A DNA stretch of 64,000 bases from Deinococcus roseus (GTDB lineage Bacteria; Deinococcota; Deinococci; Deinococcales; Deinococcaceae). The translations under genes and the position numbers were made by a program. This document shows, one piece after another, positions 61,104 to 64,000 of the stretch (its first letter is position 1; each line of letters starts with the position of its first letter). Location: assembly GCF_014646895.1 (NCBI RefSeq), contig NZ_BMOD01000016.1:47841-111840 (forward strand), read 5' to 3'. The notes beneath the pieces are model-generated. The model was given only the letters and a program-made list of their open reading frames with translations. It was not told the origin of the DNA and ran no database searches.

Positions 61104-63593
61104 TCACACAACCCCCCATTCTTCACGCAGGCGTTTCACCTGCGCCAGCACAAAAGCGTAGTGCTGGCTCTGCCTGGGAAGGATGTGAGACAGGTGCTCC
61201 CAGATGTCCAGGTCATCCTCCAGTTTTTCCGCCAGTTTCAGCACAAAATCGGGATCACGGGAATTTTCTGCCAGTGCTTTCACCTGACGCTCCAGTTCAT
61301 TCCTCATGGATTCAATGCCCGGCGCAGTGGAATGCTCCATGAAACCACCTGCATAAAGCCGGACCACCTGCTCCATGCGCCCCTGGCGGATGCGTTCTTG
61401 CAATTCCAGGAAATCTGCCCGGTATTCCAATTGCAACTTGTACGGCTGAGAAACAATGGGAACAATCCTCCTCAGGCGGGAAATCAGGGCTTTGAGATTG
61501 CTGTAGGTGCCTGCATCTCCATACAATTCCAGCAGCAATTGCTCTCCTGTCAGACCCTGAGGATGCAAGGCCAGCAACACCACGATCTCCACCTGTCTGG
61601 GGGAAAGGTCCAGCACCTCTCCAGCCAGGCTGACCTCCTGGCTTCCAAGGGTCTTGATGTAAAGCAGATCTGAACTGGGAGGTTCTGATTCGTTTTCCCT
61701 GAGCAAATGAAAGGAACCCACATATTCCAGCCGTTCATAAAGCGAAAGCGCACGAATGTATTGCTCTTCTGCTTCATTGGTGTCCTCATTTTGCACTGGA
61801 GGGTCTTCCTGAATGATCTTTTTCAACAGTGGAGCAGCCACCCAGACCCGCTCAGAGTACTTGAAGGGTCCGATGTTCTCCACACTGTTCAGGTGCTGCA
61901 AAGCCTCCTGGGGGCGGGAATGCAGCACCGAAAGGGCCAGGGCCAGATGGGCATAGCGTCTTTTCCAGAGGGGTGCATCTGCACTGAGCGCCAGGGCTTC
62001 ACGGGCATACTGTTCTGCTTCTTTCTCCTGCCCCAGAGCCATGCACAGGCGCACCAGGTAATAAGCAAACCTGCCCCGTTCATGCCGGTTGTAACTGCTC
62101 CAGATTTCCAGCCAGTGTTCCAGGGCCTGACTGGGCTGACCCACAATCAGACAGTATTCACTCCAGGTGCAGTGCAGCAGGTAATGCAGGGATTCACTGG
62201 TGTTTCTGGACAGTTTGAGGGCATCCTGCAACCCGCCTTCCAGCCCCACATGGTCTCCCGTCAGAATGCGCAGATAATACCAGGCATTGAGGGTCAGCAA
62301 ACGGTCCACAGCATTCACCACAGGCAAAGCATTCAAGAACTGCATGGTCCAGTTGGCCCAGTGGGCGGCTTCCTGCAGCTGGTTGTTCAGCAGCAAACAA
62401 TAAGGAAGGTGCACCGAGGCCCGAATGATCTGCAAGGTGTTTTTGTCGGCTTCTGCCAGACGCAAGGCCTCAAAACTCAGGTCCACATAGTGCTGGATGT
62501 CCCGGAGTTCCCTGATCTGCCAGCGAAAAGCCCGGGCCAGGGCCTGCACCGTCAGGGAAGAACGTTTGTGCTGTACTGCCCTCGAAGCCTCGGCAAAAGA
62601 ATCTTCACCCATGCCAAAAAACCACAGGTTGGCGGCAAGGGCCCGCAACTCAGGCGCTTCATGCTGCTGCAGACAGGACAGCACTTCTTCCCTCAAACCG
62701 ACATGCCGGTCCATCAGATAGGCGGCTTCCAGGCGCCAGCGCATCACTGCCTCATGGGCGAGCAGTTCAGGGGGCAAACGGTTCAGCACCTGCCACAGCC
62801 GCACATGCTCCCCCTGCAAAATCACCCTTGACGCAGACTGCTCCAGAAAATCCAGGACTTTTTCAGGCAAAGCCTCTGCAGCCAGTTCCAGGGCCTCCAG
62901 ATGTTTCTCTTTTTTCAGCAGCAAGGGCAACAAAAATTCAGGTTTGATCTCAACTTCAAACCCTCTGGGCACACGGCGACCTGCAGCACAGGGTTGATGG
63001 GGAATGGACCAGCCTTTCTGCAAGTGAACTTCCACCCAGAATTTTTCAAAAATTCCCTGACTTTTCTGGTAAATGGCCTGCACTGTGGCCTCAGGCAATT
63101 GAAAAGTCAGGCTGGCAAGCTGCAGTGCCTCTTCCGGTTCCAACATCAACTCCTGTGCAGAAACCACCTGTGCATCTGGCAAGTTCATCTCACCCAGCAC
63201 CACCACCTGGTGTCCCAATGCCAGCATGTGTTGAAACAACTCCAGCATCCCTGGCAGCACCTGGTTCCCCGAATACACAAAACAATAACGGTCAAAAAGG
63301 GCATCATACCTTTGCAGGATGATGGTGATGTAGGGCGGAGTCACTCCATAATCAATGATGTTCTGTCCCAGGGTGTGGTTGAAGGCCTCGGCCAGTTTGT
63401 TGGCCTGCGCCACTGCATCTCCATGTTCACGTTCAGAGATCTCGAACCACACCAGTGCAGGCAACCCTTCCCTGAGGGCATCCAGCAGGTAAGGTGCCCC
63501 ATGTTCCAGTGGCGCCCTGAAGTGCAAGATTTTCTTCTGCTGCAGAAATGAGCGCTGCAGCCGTTTTAACCATCTGGAGTCGCCTAGAGACAT
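61104..63593 (-). CDS. Large TPR-containing transcriptional regulator with decayed NTPase domain and SARP/BTAD-like C-terminus
   Basis: This protein of about 829 residues has the layout of MalT/STAND regulators. The N-terminal ~250 residues resemble the NTPase domain, but the P-loop reads APLEHGAPY (27-35) with no GKT, and the Walker B region is YSGNQVLPG. Residues about 260-600 form TPR-like helices. Residues about 640-705 form a winged helix (LDLSPRQVEIVVLLALHPQGLTGEQLL and NLKALISRLRRIV), followed by a BTAD-like helical domain. It probably activates transcription on binding a ligand or peptide. TACTAT lies just before the start, so ATG at 63593 or 63599 is preferred to a longer frame. Confidence 0.8.
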   Translation of the reverse strand: MSLGDSRWLKRLQRSFLQQKKILHFRAPLEHGAPYLLDALREGLPALVWFEISEREHGDAVAQANKLAEAFNHTLGQNIIDYGVTPPYITIILQRYDALFDRYCFVYSGNQVLPGMLELFQHMLALGHQVVVLGEMNLPDAQVVSAQELMLEPEEALQLASLTFQLPEATVQAIYQKSQGIFEKFWVEVHLQKGWSIPHQPCAAGRRVPRGFEVEIKPEFLLPLLLKKEKHLEALELAAEALPEKVLDFLEQSASRVILQGEHVRLWQVLNRLPPELLAHEAVMRWRLEAAYLMDRHVGLREEVLSCLQQHEAPELRALAANLWFFGMGEDSFAEASRAVQHKRSSLTVQALARAFRWQIRELRDIQHYVDLSFEALRLAEADKNTLQIIRASVHLPYCLLLNNQLQEAAHWANWTMQFLNALPVVNAVDRLLTLNAWYYLRILTGDHVGLEGGLQDALKLSRNTSESLHYLLHCTWSEYCLIVGQPSQALEHWLEIWSSYNRHERGRFAYYLVRLCMALGQEKEAEQYAREALALSADAPLWKRRYAHLALALSVLHSRPQEALQHLNSVENIGPFKYSERVWVAAPLLKKIIQEDPPVQNEDTNEAEEQYIRALSLYERLEYVGSFHLLRENESEPPSSDLLYIKTLGSQEVSLAGEVLDLSPRQVEIVVLLALHPQGLTGEQLLLELYGDAGTYSNLKALISRLRRIVPIVSQPYKLQLEYRADFLELQERIRQGRMEQVVRLYAGGFMEHSTAPGIESMRNELERQVKALAENSRDPDFVLKLAEKLEDDLDIWEHLSHILPRQSQHYAFVLAQVKRLREEWGVV

Positions 63594-63707
63594 GCTCATC
63601 TTATAGTAATGAATTTGCAGGACGATTGCGTGGTCAAAAGCCAGAAAAACACCATCTTTAAACCCCAGCAAAAGCAAACCCTCCAGCTGCACAAAAGCCA
63701 TACAAAA

Positions 63708-63735
63708 CAAAAAAAGAGCCTTGCAGCTCTTTTTC
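63708..63735 (-). terminator. Terminator after tRNA-Gly
   Basis: AAAAAGAGC and GCTCTTTTT pair around a six-base loop; on the minus strand a T-tract follows. Confidence 0.85.
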
Positions 63736-63738
63736 TTC

Positions 63739-63814
63739 TGGAGCGGGTAACGAGACTCGAACTCGTGACCTCAACCTTGGCAAGGTCGCGCTCTACCAAC
63801 TGAGCTACACCCGC
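63739..63814 (-). tRNA. tRNA-Gly (GCC)
   Basis: The 76-nt minus-strand sequence folds into a full cloverleaf: acceptor stem GCGGGTG with TACCCGC, D-arm GCTCAGTTGGTAGAGC, anticodon arm CCTTGCCAAGG with anticodon GCC, and T-arm GAGTTCGAGTCTC. The 3' CCA is encoded. It lies 120 bp downstream of the 5S rRNA gene on the same strand and is followed by a terminator, so it probably ends an rRNA-tRNA transcript. Confidence 0.96.
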
Positions 63815-63934
63815 ACTCCACGCCTCCCAAGCCTGGACTTGTTCAGCACATCGACAATAGCAAAACTTTTTGCTGCCGTCAAGCTCTGTTTCCTGCGCCC
63901 ACACATCATTTAAGGCAAGGCACAAAAACAAAAA

Positions 63935-64000
63935 ACCCCCCGCGTCGCTCTACTCTCCCAAGCAATCACTCACTCAGTACCATCGACGAAACAGCGTTTC
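63935..64000 (-). rRNA. rrf: 5S ribosomal RNA, 3' part (5' end beyond the window)
   Basis: The minus-strand sequence reads toward ACTGAGTGAGTGATTG, GGGAGAGTAG and a 3' GACGCGGGGGG, the conserved 3' half of bacterial 5S rRNA including the final helix strand. The 5' half lies to the right of the window. Its exact 3' end is set by the T-run at 63930-63935. Confidence 0.8.

Overview
The window looks like a chromosomal segment of a Deinococcus-type bacterium, probably from a moderate-GC lineage; I cannot name the species. The main evidence is an SLH-domain outer-membrane/S-layer protein of about the length of D. radiodurans SlpA, a deinoxanthin-type carotenoid cluster (CrtO ketolase, CrtD-like desaturase, CruF hydratase), UvsE, Dps, and many genes whose ATG or GTG lies 5-7 nt after a TANNNT -10 box with no Shine-Dalgarno sequence, the leaderless layout common in Deinococcus. 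The right edge holds tRNA-Gly(GCC) and the 3' part of a 5S rRNA gene.

Layout. 0-1.3 kb: sulfur-trafficking pair (sulfurtransferase and SufE-like). 1.7-3.4 kb: secreted GH5 mannanase lipoprotein. 3.4-9.9 kb: CitA/CitB-type two-component system followed by a COG1840-type ABC importer with a repeat-rich operator. 10-13.6 kb: PhoB/BaeS-like two-component system divergent from a protein that resembles a P-loop-less HPr-kinase fold. 14-19.6 kb: amine oxidase, gmk, HTH protein plus peptide deformylase, DUF1152, Nudix, pyrE with a hairpin leader. 20-28 kb: TetR-controlled hydrolase operon, transketolase, Dps, a candidate small RNA, moeA. 27.9-34.1 kb: carotenoid operon including a lycopene-cyclase/CruF fusion, a glycosyltransferase and an acyltransferase, so esterified carotenoid glycosides are a plausible product. 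34-45 kb: papain-like lipoprotein protease, methyltransferase, patatin with a membrane tail, metK, a MarR pair with matching operators, kptA, uvsE, mdh, rplS, ankyrin protein. 45.5-52.9 kb: five-gene MarR-TolC-TolC-like-MFP-RND efflux operon with overlapping genes. 53-64 kb: TPR protein, slpA, tgt, PaaX-like regulator, degenerate ABC ATPase, a 43-residue secreted peptide gene behind an array of GGTTGC boxes, and a large TPR regulator with a decayed NTPase domain.

Two dispersed repeat families occupy intergenic space. One consists of heptanucleotide-armed palindromic elements (about 1.25, 5.74, 13.83 and 38.94 kb). The other is a roughly 50 bp hairpin unit placed directly after tkt and mdh, where it would act as a terminator. 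The carotenoid operon and slpA may be functionally linked, because D. radiodurans SlpA is known to bind deinoxanthin.
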